Assembly (NCBI GenBank): GCA_900554225.1
Contig: USGH01000029.1
Location: 1 to 15,852, forward strand
From: an uncultured Eubacteriales bacterium
GTDB lineage: Bacteria; Bacillota; Clostridia; Oscillospirales; CAG-272
Direction of reading: 5' to 3'
DNA length: 15,852 bases
Made by a program: the position numbers and the translations under genes. Below the pieces are notes generated by a model. That model was not told the DNA's origin, did not search any database, and saw only the letters and a list, made by a program, of their open reading frames with translations. Shown here in pieces: positions 1 through 7,315 of the stretch. Every line of letters begins with the position of its first letter. Positions within the stretch are counted from its first letter, which is position 1.

Positions 1-36
1 CTGCTCATCGGCTTCATGCTGACGACCAAGATCTGA
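1..36 (+). CDS. atpE: ATP synthase Fo subunit c, C-terminal end (partial)
   Basis: Only the last 11 codons and a TGA stop are in the window. They read LLIGFMLTTKI, a hydrophobic stretch ending in Lys-Ile that fits the end of the second transmembrane helix of a c-ring subunit. The assignment rests mainly on position: subunit c normally precedes subunit b in bacterial atp operons, and subunit b follows here. The ion-binding carboxylate lies upstream of the window, so proton versus sodium coupling cannot be judged. Confidence 0.6.
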   Translation: MLIGFMLTTKI

Positions 37-64
37 TCGGCCTCCCCTATTTCAGAGAAAGGAT

Positions 65-98
65 GTCCGCTTTCTGTCGTTTTGAACAGAGAGCGGAC
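65..98 (+). promoter_or_regulatory. Intercistronic hairpin between subunit c and subunit b genes
   Basis: Bases 65-77 pair with 86-98 over 13 bp with one G-U wobble; the loop is 8 nt (78-85). The only purine-rich tract near the b start (about 89-96) lies inside the right arm, and the start codon at 110 has no other good Shine-Dalgarno sequence. There is no U-tract, so it is not a simple terminator. It could stabilise the 3' end of the c message and limit translation of b, matching the large excess of c over b in the enzyme. The structure is seen; the role is inferred. Confidence 0.6.
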
Positions 99-109
99 GT
101 ATCGCAGTC

Positions 110-541
110 ATGACCATACAGCTTCCCATTTTACTGTGGACCCTGATCACCTTTGCGCTCACGATGCTTGTCTTACAAAAGCTGCTCTTCCGTCCGATGC
201 TCTCGTTCATGGACAAGCGGCAGGCAAAAATCGATCGCGCCAAGACAATCCGGGAATCCCGTGCGGCGGAAATGCAGGCGGCGGAAGAACAGACCGAAGC
301 AAATCGTCGTGCCGCACAGCATAAAAACGCGGAGCTTGCCGCACAGGAAATCCGTGACGCGAAAACCCGTGCGGACGGCATTGTGAAAAAAGCCAAGACG
401 GAAGAGGAGATCGCGCTTGCGGCATGTCGGAGAGAAGCCCTGTACCGCGAAAAGGAATTGTGCAGCGCACTGGACGAAAAAGTGGAAACGCTTTCCCGTG
501 CCTTGTGCGACCGTCTCCTCTCCGATCCGCTTCTGCACTGA
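110..541 (+). CDS. atpF: ATP synthase Fo subunit b
   Basis: This 143-residue protein has one N-terminal transmembrane helix (about residues 4-24), a short basic turn containing LFRPMLSFMDKR, and then a long charged, alanine-rich helix with coiled-coil character to the end. That is the classic architecture of the peripheral-stalk b subunit, which anchors the stator in the membrane and reaches up to F1. ATG 110 is the first possible start after an in-frame stop at 83-85. It is slightly shorter than the usual 155-170 residues. The next gene also begins with a b-like anchor, so the stator would contain two different b-type chains, as in organisms with b and b'. The ribosome binding site is weak and partly within the hairpin at 65-98. 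Confidence 0.92.
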   Translation: MTIQLPILLWTLITFALTMLVLQKLLFRPMLSFMDKRQAKIDRAKTIRESRAAEMQAAEEQTEANRRAAQHKNAELAAQEIRDAKTRADGIVKKAKTEEEIALAACRREALYREKELCSALDEKVETLSRALCDRLLSDPLLH

Positions 542-584
542 AACCCACGTTTTTTCGCATCATCAAACATAGACGGAGTGTATC

Positions 585-2813
585 ATGCAGTTTTTGTATG
601 CCATAATCAACTTTTTGATCTTAGTCGGAATCATCGTCCTGTTCGGCAGAAAAACGATCGTGAAGATCTTCCGGGATCGGCGCGAACGGATCGACAGAGA
701 GCTTGACGACGCGGAAGCGATCGAAAAAACAGAATACACACCGCCGGTCGTGCCGGGAGTGGATGCGCTGTGTGTAGAAATCGTCGGAGACAAGGAAGTC
801 GCCGCCGTTGAACAGCACGCCGCATTGGAAGCGGAAGAGATCCATCGCCAGACCACGGCGGAAATGAAGAACATCCAGCGAGAAGCGGTCGATAACGTGA
901 AAACAGAGCTGGTCGCCAAGCTGTCCGAACGGGTCACCGCCATGCTCGGCGAGGAACCGTATCGGACCACACTCCGGAAATGTGAGCCGGTATTTGCCAG
1001 ACGGATCCTTGAAAAAATCGAGATCACCCCGGGCGACATGGCGTATCTGAAAACCCACGATGTGCTGTACGTCACACTGACCTCCGCCTTCCCGCTCGAT
1101 CCTGCACTGGTAGAAGAAATCGGCGCGGCTACGGAAAAGCTCGTATCCGGCGTCGGCGGAAAGCAGTCCCTCTGGGTCAAGGTGGATCCGTCACTCTATG
1201 GCGGTCTGCGGCTCCGTATCGGCGACACGGTTTACGACTGCACGGTGTCGGATCTGATCTATCACCTCAATAAAAAGCTCGAACGCATCATGGTACACGG
1301 CGACGAAGATGCGGATTCTCTGACGAAGGAGCTTGTCGACGCGGTCGATGCCATGGAGGTCAAGGTACAGGAATATCAGCTCGGCAGAGTCATGAGCGTA
1401 TCCGACGGGATCTGCTGGCTCGATGGACTTTCCGACATCATGTACGGTGAGGTCATTGAGTTTGAATGCGGAGAACGCGGGATGGTGCTCGATATTGAAC
1501 CGGATCGGATCGGCTGTATCGTATACGGTCGCTATGAGCATATCGAAAGCGGCAGCCGGGTCCGTCGTGTCGGCAGAATCGCATCCACCACGGTCGGTGA
1601 GGAGCTGCTTGGCAGAGTTGTGGATCCGCTTGGCAATCCCATCGACGGCGGCGGCAGAATCTGGTCCGACAAGCGCAGACCCATCGAATTCCACGCACCC
1701 GGGATTCCCGAACGCGGTCCGGTCAATCGTCCGATGCACACCGGGATCAAAGCCGTGGACGCACTCGTTCCGATCGGCATGGGACAGCGTGAGCTAATCA
1801 TCGGCGACCGCCAGACCGGCAAGACCTCCCTTGTGGTTGACGCGATCCTGAACCAGAAGGGCAAGGGAATCCCGTGCATCTATGTGGCGATCGGGCAAAA
1901 GGACACCACTGTTGCGGATATTCGGGAAAAGCTGCAAAAATACGGCGCGATGAGCTATACCACCATCGTATGCGCACCTGCCTCCGCCTCCGCCTCGCTC
2001 CAGTATATCGCACCGTTTGCCGGAGCTGCCATGGGAGAATATTTCATGTACAGCGGACGTGACGTGCTGATCATTTATGACGATCTCTCCAAGCATGCGG
2101 TGGCATACCGCGAGATTTCCCTTCTGCTCCATCGTCCCTCCGGCCGTGAAGCATATCCGGGCGACGTATTCTATCTCCATTCCCGTCTCCTGGAACGCGC
2201 GGCACAGCTGTCCGCAGAGATGGGCGGCGGTTCTATGACGGCACTTCCGATCATCGAAACGCAGGCGGGCGATATTTCCGCGTACATTCCGACCAATGTT
2301 ATCTCTATCACGGACGGGCAGATCTTCCTGGAATCCGATCTGTTCAACGACGGTCAGCGGCCTGCGGTCAATGTCGGACTTTCCGTATCCCGTGTGGGCA
2401 GTGCGGCGCAGACGAAGCTCATGAAGCAGGTTTCGTCCAGTCTGCGGATGCGTCTTGCCCAGTACAGAGAGCTTGCCGGATTCGCACAATTTGGCTCCGA
2501 TGTGGACGCAGCGACACGAAAGGTTCTCGACGACGGTGCGCGGATGATGGGCGCATTGCGGCAGAAACGGTATGCGCCGATGGAGGACTGGAAGCAGGCA
2601 GTAACGCTCTTTACGGTATCGAACGGCTTCGCGGATGCCATTGCACCGGATGCGATTGAAGCGTTTACGGAATCGGTCTGCGAATATCTGGAATCGGTCC
2701 ATCCCGATCTGACCGCCAGACTGGAAACCGGTGCCAGGATGTCCGACGACGATGTGCGCGCACTCAAGGACGCGATTGCCGAACGGATCGCCGGGGATCG
2801 GGAAAGCGCGTGA
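585..2813 (+). CDS. atpA: ATP synthase b'-delta-alpha fusion subunit (742 aa)
   Basis: One open frame encodes three normally separate parts. Residues 1-20 form a transmembrane helix followed by a basic turn (GRKTIVKIFRDRRERID) and a charged helix to about 145, as in subunit b. Residues 158-235 match the C-terminal domain of delta, including VDPSLYGGLRLRIGD. Residues 236-742 are a full-length alpha subunit with Walker A GDRQTGKT (407-414), Walker B IIYDD (496-500) and the arginine-finger segment VSRVG (Arg603). The usual N-terminal helical bundle of delta is not visible. ATG 585 is preceded by a GGAG tract at about 573-577. Met236 (codon 1290-1292) would give a 507-residue protein, a normal alpha length, but has no Shine-Dalgarno sequence. 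No separate atpH or atpA lies between b and gamma, so this gene must supply both functions. A b-delta fusion is known in mycobacteria; I know of no described b-delta-alpha fusion. Confidence 0.93.
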   Translation: MQFLYAIINFLILVGIIVLFGRKTIVKIFRDRRERIDRELDDAEAIEKTEYTPPVVPGVDALCVEIVGDKEVAAVEQHAALEAEEIHRQTTAEMKNIQREAVDNVKTELVAKLSERVTAMLGEEPYRTTLRKCEPVFARRILEKIEITPGDMAYLKTHDVLYVTLTSAFPLDPALVEEIGAATEKLVSGVGGKQSLWVKVDPSLYGGLRLRIGDTVYDCTVSDLIYHLNKKLERIMVHGDEDADSLTKELVDAVDAMEVKVQEYQLGRVMSVSDGICWLDGLSDIMYGEVIEFECGERGMVLDIEPDRIGCIVYGRYEHIESGSRVRRVGRIASTTVGEELLGRVVDPLGNPIDGGGRIWSDKRRPIEFHAPGIPERGPVNRPMHTGIKAVDALVPIGMGQRELIIGDRQTGKTSLVVDAILNQKGKGIPCIYVAIGQKDTTVADIREKLQKYGAMSYTTIVCAPASASASLQYIAPFAGAAMGEYFMYSGRDVLIIYDDLSKHAVAYREISLLLHRPSGREAYPGDVFYLHSRLLERAAQLSAEMGGGSMTALPIIETQAGDISAYIPTNVISITDGQIFLESDLFNDGQRPAVNVGLSVSRVGSAAQTKLMKQVSSSLRMRLAQYRELAGFAQFGSDVDAATRKVLDDGARMMGALRQKRYAPMEDWKQAVTLFTVSNGFADAIAPDAIEAFTESVCEYLESVHPDLTARLETGARMSDDDVRALKDAIAERIAGDRESA

Positions 2814-2825
2814 TTGTCTTCGCAG

Positions 2826-2852
2826 GCTCTGCCCGGAAATGGTATGCAGAGC
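2826..2852 (+). promoter_or_regulatory. Hairpin in the fusion-subunit/gamma intercistronic gap
   Basis: GCTCTGC (2826-2832) and GCAGAGC (2846-2852) form a perfect 7-bp stem with a 13-nt loop, followed by GCAATTTT. This could act as a weak terminator or processing site that lowers gamma relative to alpha (needed 1:3). The U-run is only four bases, so readthrough must be frequent. The function is inferred. Confidence 0.4.
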
Positions 2853-2881
2853 GCAATTTTGAGAAATGAGGAGGTGTGCGT

Positions 2882-3727
2882 ATGGCGACCTTACGGGAGC
2901 TTCGGAAACGGCTTGCCAGTATCTCCATAACAAAGCAGCTTGCCGGCGCGATGAAAACGGTTTCGGCTGCCAAATACGCGAAAATCGAGACGGTTCTCAC
3001 ACGCTATAGGCCGTATGCCGATACCTGCCGCGCACTGACCGAAACCTACGGTGGCGCAATGACAGCCTGTCTGCCCTGCACCGCTCCGGATGCGCCAGTA
3101 CTTTACATCGTCCTCTCCTCCAATCGCGGACTGTGCGGCGGCTACAACAGTGAGTTGTTCCGCTACGTCGATGAGGTGCTTTCCGCCGCCGACAAGCCGT
3201 ATCTGCTCATTGCGTGCGGAAAAATGGCGCAGGGTCGGTACGGCGATCGGGCTGTGGAATCGTATACACTGCCGGATGTGCCGGATTTTGCCGATTGTCT
3301 GCCCCTGATGGATCGGATTCGCGCCCTGTACACGAATGGGGAGGTCTCCGCAGTCACGTTTCTTTACGAGCATTTTCAGAATATGCTGACACAGACGCCA
3401 TGCAGCCGGACCGTTCTGCCGTTTGACGCACAGTCCCCTGCCGCAGAATCGAGTGACTCCGGCAACGCTCCCGCCGATATGCTCTTTTACCCGGATCGCG
3501 AAACGGTGCTTTCCTCCGCTTGCCTGTCCCTACTGAACGTATCGCTCTATTCCGTTCTTCTGGAAGCGGCGGCGGGAGCACAGGCAGCGACACTGATTGC
3601 CATGCGTTCCGCAAATGACAACGCAGCGGAATCGGCAGCCAAGCTTGAGATTGCCATCAGTCGGAAGCGGCAGGCGGAGGTCACATCCAGCGTCATTGAA
3701 ACCGCATCCGGGGCACACAGCGAATGA
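2882..3727 (+). CDS. atpG: ATP synthase F1 subunit gamma
   Basis: This 281-residue protein is the central-shaft subunit that couples c-ring rotation to catalysis in beta. The N-terminus (ATLRELRKRLASISITKQL, then AGAMKTVSAAK) is the canonical gamma helix. SNRGLCGGYN is the signature of the Rossmann-like core, and the C-terminus carries RSANDNAAESAAKLEIAISR, the conserved terminal helix. Length is usual for the family (about 280-290). The start at 2882 is chosen over an in-frame GTG at 2876 because AGGAGG (2869-2874) sits 7 nt before ATG 2882 and overlaps the GTG region. It follows the fused subunit and precedes beta in standard operon order. No unusual residues were noticed. Confidence 0.96.
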   Translation: MATLRELRKRLASISITKQLAGAMKTVSAAKYAKIETVLTRYRPYADTCRALTETYGGAMTACLPCTAPDAPVLYIVLSSNRGLCGGYNSELFRYVDEVLSAADKPYLLIACGKMAQGRYGDRAVESYTLPDVPDFADCLPLMDRIRALYTNGEVSAVTFLYEHFQNMLTQTPCSRTVLPFDAQSPAAESSDSGNAPADMLFYPDRETVLSSACLSLLNVSLYSVLLEAAAGAQAATLIAMRSANDNAAESAAKLEIAISRKRQAEVTSSVIETASGAHSE

Positions 3728-3775
3728 TACTTTCGCAAATCCTCCCACATACAGTACAAACGAAAGGGTGATACC

Positions 3776-5167
3776 ATGTCGAAAGGCTCCAAAGGGATCG
3801 TCAAGCGGATCACTGGTCCGGTAGTCGATATTCATTTTGACGATTTTGAAATCCCCGACATCTTCAACGCGGTCGAAATCTCGGTCGGCGAGGAAATCTA
3901 TACGCTCGAAACACTCCAGCATCTCGGCACCGGGGACGTGCGCTGTATCTCCATGCAGACGACGGACGGTCTGTCGCGCGGCATGACAGCTGTGGACACC
4001 GGTGCGCCGATCTCCGTGCCGGTCGGGCAGAAAACGCTCGGTAGAATGGTCAATGTCACCGGATCTCCCATCGACCGCGGCGGCGTGATCGATTCGGAGG
4101 AGCGCTGGCCAATCCACCACGTATCCCCGCCGTTCAAGGACATTGTGACCGCGGATGAGGTGCTGGAGACCGGAATCAAGGTGATCGACCTGATGACGCC
4201 GTACGCAAAAGGCGGCAAGATCGGTCTGTTCGGCGGCGCAGGTGTCGGCAAAACGGTGCTCATCATGGAGCTCATCCGCAACATCGCCTTTGAACACGAC
4301 GGATATTCCGTATTTGCCGGTGTTGGTGAACGGTCGCGTGAGGGCTATGATCTCTGGCAGGAAATGACACAGTCCGGGGTGCTCGACAAAACCGCTCTCG
4401 TATTCGGGCAGATGAACGAGACCGCCGGCGCGAGACTGCGTGTGCCGCTGGTCGGGCTGACGATGGCGGAATATTTCCGGGAATCCGCACACAAGGATGT
4501 ACTGTTATTCATCGACAACATATTCCGTTTCACGCAGGCAGGCTCCGAGGTTTCGGCACTGCTTGGACGAATGCCGTCCGCCGTCGGGTATCAGCCCACG
4601 CTCGCCTCCGAAATGGGCAAGCTCCAGGAACGGATCGTCTCGACGAAAAACGGCTCGATCACATCCGTGCAGGCAATCTATGTTCCCGCGGACGACCTGA
4701 CCGACCCGGCTCCGGCGACAACCTTCTCCCATCTGGACGCGACAACGGTTCTTTCCCGCAGCATCGTGGAGCTGGGCATTTATCCCGCTGTGGCACCATT
4801 GGAATCGGGTTCACGGATGCTCTCGCCGGACATTGTGGGCGATCGGCATTACCGCACGGCAAAAGAGGTCATGCACGTCCTGCAGCGGTACAACGAGCTC
4901 CAGGACATCATCGCGATCCTCGGCATGGATGAGCTGTCGGCAGAAGATCGGGAAATGGTAGGTCGCGCAAGACGGGTGCAGCGGTTCATGAGTCAGCCGT
5001 TCCATGTGGCGGAGGGCTTCACCGGGATTCCAGGTAAATTCGTACCGCTCGACAAGACCATTGCGGGATTTGAAGCCATTCTCGGCGGTGAGTGCGACAA
5101 ACTGCCGGAGCAGGCATTCATGATGGCGGGTACCGTGGACGATGTATACGCCGCGGCAAAGGGATAA
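3776..5167 (+). CDS. atpD: ATP synthase F1 subunit beta (catalytic)
   Basis: This 463-residue protein has normal family length. It shows Walker A GGAGVGKT (153-160), the catalytic-glutamate motif GERSREG with Glu185, the Walker B-region LLFIDNIFRFTQAGSE, and the lever DELSAED (385-391) that contacts gamma. The C-terminus PGKFVPLDKTIAGFEAILGGE is also canonical. It forms the catalytic nucleotide sites with the alpha part of the fused subunit. ATG 3776 is preceded by an AAAGGGTG ribosome binding tract at 3764-3771. All catalytic residues look intact, which argues that the operon encodes a working enzyme despite the odd alpha and epsilon subunits. Confidence 0.97.
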   Translation: MSKGSKGIVKRITGPVVDIHFDDFEIPDIFNAVEISVGEEIYTLETLQHLGTGDVRCISMQTTDGLSRGMTAVDTGAPISVPVGQKTLGRMVNVTGSPIDRGGVIDSEERWPIHHVSPPFKDIVTADEVLETGIKVIDLMTPYAKGGKIGLFGGAGVGKTVLIMELIRNIAFEHDGYSVFAGVGERSREGYDLWQEMTQSGVLDKTALVFGQMNETAGARLRVPLVGLTMAEYFRESAHKDVLLFIDNIFRFTQAGSEVSALLGRMPSAVGYQPTLASEMGKLQERIVSTKNGSITSVQAIYVPADDLTDPAPATTFSHLDATTVLSRSIVELGIYPAVAPLESGSRMLSPDIVGDRHYRTAKEVMHVLQRYNELQDIIAILGMDELSAEDREMVGRARRVQRFMSQPFHVAEGFTGIPGKFVPLDKTIAGFEAILGGECDKLPEQAFMMAGTVDDVYAAAKG

Positions 5168-5171
5168 TGGC

Positions 5172-5465
5172 ATGGAGAAAACGCTCACCCTCAAAATCGT
5201 GACCCCGGACGGCACGGCGGCGGAATACCCCTGCACTTCCCTGCGGCTCCCCGTCAAGGACACACCGGACGGTCGCGGTGGCGGCTCCTATGGCATTCAT
5301 CCGGGTCACCTTCCCGCTCTGTTTGCACTGTCGGAAAACGAACGTGTCACCGCGATTCCGGAAGAGGATCCGGACAAGCCGCTGCAAATCACATTCCGCG
5401 GCGGCATCGCTGCGGTTGCGCAGAATGTGGTAACGATCCTCACAGACGGCTGCACCATGGAGTAG
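5172..5465 (+). CDS. atpC: ATP synthase F1 subunit epsilon, short form
   Basis: This 97-residue protein matches only the N-terminal beta-sandwich domain of epsilon, which links gamma to the c-ring. The opening LTLKIVTPDGTAAEYP and GIHPGHLPAL (in place of the usual ILPNHAPL) align with that domain, as do FRGGIAAVAQNVVTILTD near the end. The protein stops right after this domain, so the two-helix C-terminal domain that inhibits ATP hydrolysis in many bacteria is absent; full-length epsilon is usually 130-140 residues. There are also extra residues in the loops at about 28-40 and 60-70. ATG 5172 lies 4 nt after the beta stop, with AAAGGG (5158-5163) as ribosome binding site, indicating tight co-translation with beta. 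Confidence 0.9.
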   Translation: MEKTLTLKIVTPDGTAAEYPCTSLRLPVKDTPDGRGGGSYGIHPGHLPALFALSENERVTAIPEEDPDKPLQITFRGGIAAVAQNVVTILTDGCTME

Positions 5466-5534
5466 GCTGTTTTGGAACAAATGGAACCGCATGATCGTGA
5501 AAACACGATGTACATTCCCCGTACTCCCATACAG

Positions 5535-5586
5535 AAAAGCGGACACACCGCAGAGGTATTTTCCCTCTCGTGCGTCCGCTTTTTTC
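5535..5586. terminator. Bidirectional rho-independent terminator
   Basis: AAAAGCGGAC (5535-5544) pairs with GTCCGCTTTT (5574-5583). Inner complementarity (GAGG with CCTC) extends the stem, and a T-run follows to 5585. The A-run on the left gives a U-tract on the minus strand as well. It lies between the end of the atp operon and the convergent gene ending at 5603, so it can terminate both. Confidence 0.85.
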
Positions 5587-5602
5587 TTCTATCGTGTGCG
5601 GC

Positions 5603-7129
5603 TTATTCTGTGAGATTGGCTTCGTTTTCGACGATCTGCGTTACCACGTCCTCGATCTGTCCCGCCAGCTTTTCCCGGTACCGCTCCGTCACGGATGCCC
5701 AGTTCTGCCGGTTGTTCTCCACCTCTGCGAAAAAGATGTCTGTGATATTCGATAAGAACTTGTTGAAGAAGCGGCCAAGCTCAAAGCTGATCGATTCCCG
5801 GACGATGTCGTACATCTGCGCGTTTGCGTCGTCCATGGAGTATTTCTTCTTCATATTGTTCTCAAAAATCGCCGGGGTAGTCAATCTGTACCCGTTCGAT
5901 CCCATACATTCCAGCACTGCTGTACAGGTATCCTTCTTCTGACAGCCGATCGTCACGCCGTACAGGGTCACGGGATTCCCCATCACGGTGCGGTAATTGG
6001 TCTGGGACTCATCGTATTTCGGAACCGGAACGATGCCATACGACAGCTCTGTATCCCGAAGCGATTTGGAGGCATAATGGGCACGGTTGATGGTAAAAAG
6101 TGCATGACCGTCCGTAAACGGCTTTTCGTAATTGTCTGCCTTTTTGTACACCGCATCGGATGCTTCCCACGGCCCGAGACTGGCAAGCAGATTGACCGTT
6201 TTTTCGCTGTAGAAATCGTCGGAAATCACAAGAACCTTATCGGGATCCTTGTCGATGAGCTTCAGCGCGGAGCCGGTATAGAATGCATCGTTGTGGTAAT
6301 TGACAATCGTGAAGCCGTACTGGTCGTCCACATCACACTTGCCATCGCCGTTGACATTGATGTACGTACCGTTTGTCAGCTCGATCAGCCTGTCAATGGT
6401 CCACTGGTTCTCCGCCACCAGATCCTGCGGATTCGGCAGACCGAAATCTGCGAGGAGCTGCTTGTTGAAATACACACAATACATCATGTGCAGGGCATTT
6501 GTGGAAATGTCGCCGGATACAAAATAGAGGTGTCCGGCGATGGTCGATTCCTCCAGAAGATTGTCGGGCCACCACGGCTTTTCATAATCCAGATATGCGG
6601 CGGATTCCAGATTCGTGAGCAGTCCGTTTACTAGGCATCCGGCGATGGAACGGCTGTAGGAGGCGAGGATATCGTAGGAGTTGTCGCCGGCGGTATGGCT
6701 GCTGCGCACCTTTCCGACATACGAATCGATGCTGCCGCCGTTGCCCGGTGTACCGATCCAGTTGTAGCGGATGTTCAGGCGATCCTCCACCGTCGTATTC
6801 CGCTGATAGATCGCGTCGTTGACGATCTCTCCCGTAAATTCCTCCGCTTCAAACTCCTGATTTTCCACATCGCTCCAGTAGAGCAAATTGACCGTTTCTC
6901 CACCAAAATCCAGCTGCGGCAGGTCGTCGCAGAGATAGCCGTTTTCATCCGTCGCCGGTCCGGTCTCCTGTGTTTCCGCAGCCATATCTGTGGTATTTGT
7001 CGTATTCTGCTGTGTGGACGGTGTATCCGCCTCCGTTCCCCCTCCACAGGAGAGAAGCGGGGCTGTGGTCATGAGGATTGCGCACAGGCAGGCAATCCAT
7101 CTCCGGATGTTCTGAAAATCTCGTTTCAT
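5603..7129 (-). CDS. Extracellular solute-binding lipoprotein (family 1-like, carbohydrate type)
   Basis: This 508-residue protein begins with a lipoprotein signal peptide: basic MKRDFQNIRR, a hydrophobic core, then lipobox LLS-C with the lipidated cysteine at 28. A Thr/Asn/Ser-rich linker of about 35 residues follows, as in surface lipoproteins of Gram-positive bacteria. The mature part has the layout of ABC-transporter sugar-binding proteins, with FNKQLLADFGLPNP, WTIDRLIELTN and GIVPVPKYDESQTNYRTV. A calcium-loop-like NGDGKCDVDDQYG lies at about 260-272, a segment also seen in related binding proteins. It should deliver a sugar or other small solute to an ABC permease. No permease or ATPase gene is adjacent, and it has its own promoter and ribosome binding site (GGAGGAG just upstream), so its partner is elsewhere or it is only a sensor. 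The substrate cannot be predicted. Confidence 0.88.
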   Translation of the reverse strand: MKRDFQNIRRWIACLCAILMTTAPLLSCGGGTEADTPSTQQNTTNTTDMAAETQETGPATDENGYLCDDLPQLDFGGETVNLLYWSDVENQEFEAEEFTGEIVNDAIYQRNTTVEDRLNIRYNWIGTPGNGGSIDSYVGKVRSSHTAGDNSYDILASYSRSIAGCLVNGLLTNLESAAYLDYEKPWWPDNLLEESTIAGHLYFVSGDISTNALHMMYCVYFNKQLLADFGLPNPQDLVAENQWTIDRLIELTNGTYINVNGDGKCDVDDQYGFTIVNYHNDAFYTGSALKLIDKDPDKVLVISDDFYSEKTVNLLASLGPWEASDAVYKKADNYEKPFTDGHALFTINRAHYASKSLRDTELSYGIVPVPKYDESQTNYRTVMGNPVTLYGVTIGCQKKDTCTAVLECMGSNGYRLTTPAIFENNMKKKYSMDDANAQMYDIVRESISFELGRFFNKFLSNITDIFFAEVENNRQNWASVTERYREKLAGQIEDVVTQIVENEANLTE

Positions 7130-7199
7130 CGAATGCTCCTCCGTATCGCATAATCAATCTGTCTCCGCGGCAATATCGCTCATGCAGCGCAGCATCCTT

Positions 7200-7228
7200 A
7201 CTATAGCATACTTTTTCGCGAATTGCAA
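7200..7228 (-). promoter_or_regulatory. Sigma-70-type promoter for the solute-binding lipoprotein
   Basis: On the minus strand TTGCAA (7223-7228), a 17-nt spacer and TATAGT (7200-7205) form a good -35/-10 pair. The predicted start is about 65 nt before the ATG at 7129. The gap 7130-7315 holds no other gene. Confidence 0.7.
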
Positions 7229-7315
7229 CCGTTTTTTTGTGATTTACACCATTTTTACGTCCTTGTGCATTGTATTTTGCAGCTTTAGCACAGATGCGCA
7301 CCACACAGTACGGAA

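Noticed and set aside
1290..2813. Alpha subunit as a separate gene starting at ATG 1290
   Set aside because: The frame continues without interruption from 585 and no ribosome site precedes 1290. It is kept as an alternative internal start, not as a distinct gene.
1794..2933. Long minus-strand ORF (379 codons) opposite the alpha part of the fusion
   Set aside because: It is antisense to a strongly conserved ATPase sequence, has no recognisable domain and reflects the codon bias of the real gene.
3730..3766. Possible CTTTCG/CGAAAG hairpin covering the beta ribosome site
   Set aside because: Only 6 bp with a 25-nt loop; too weak to call.
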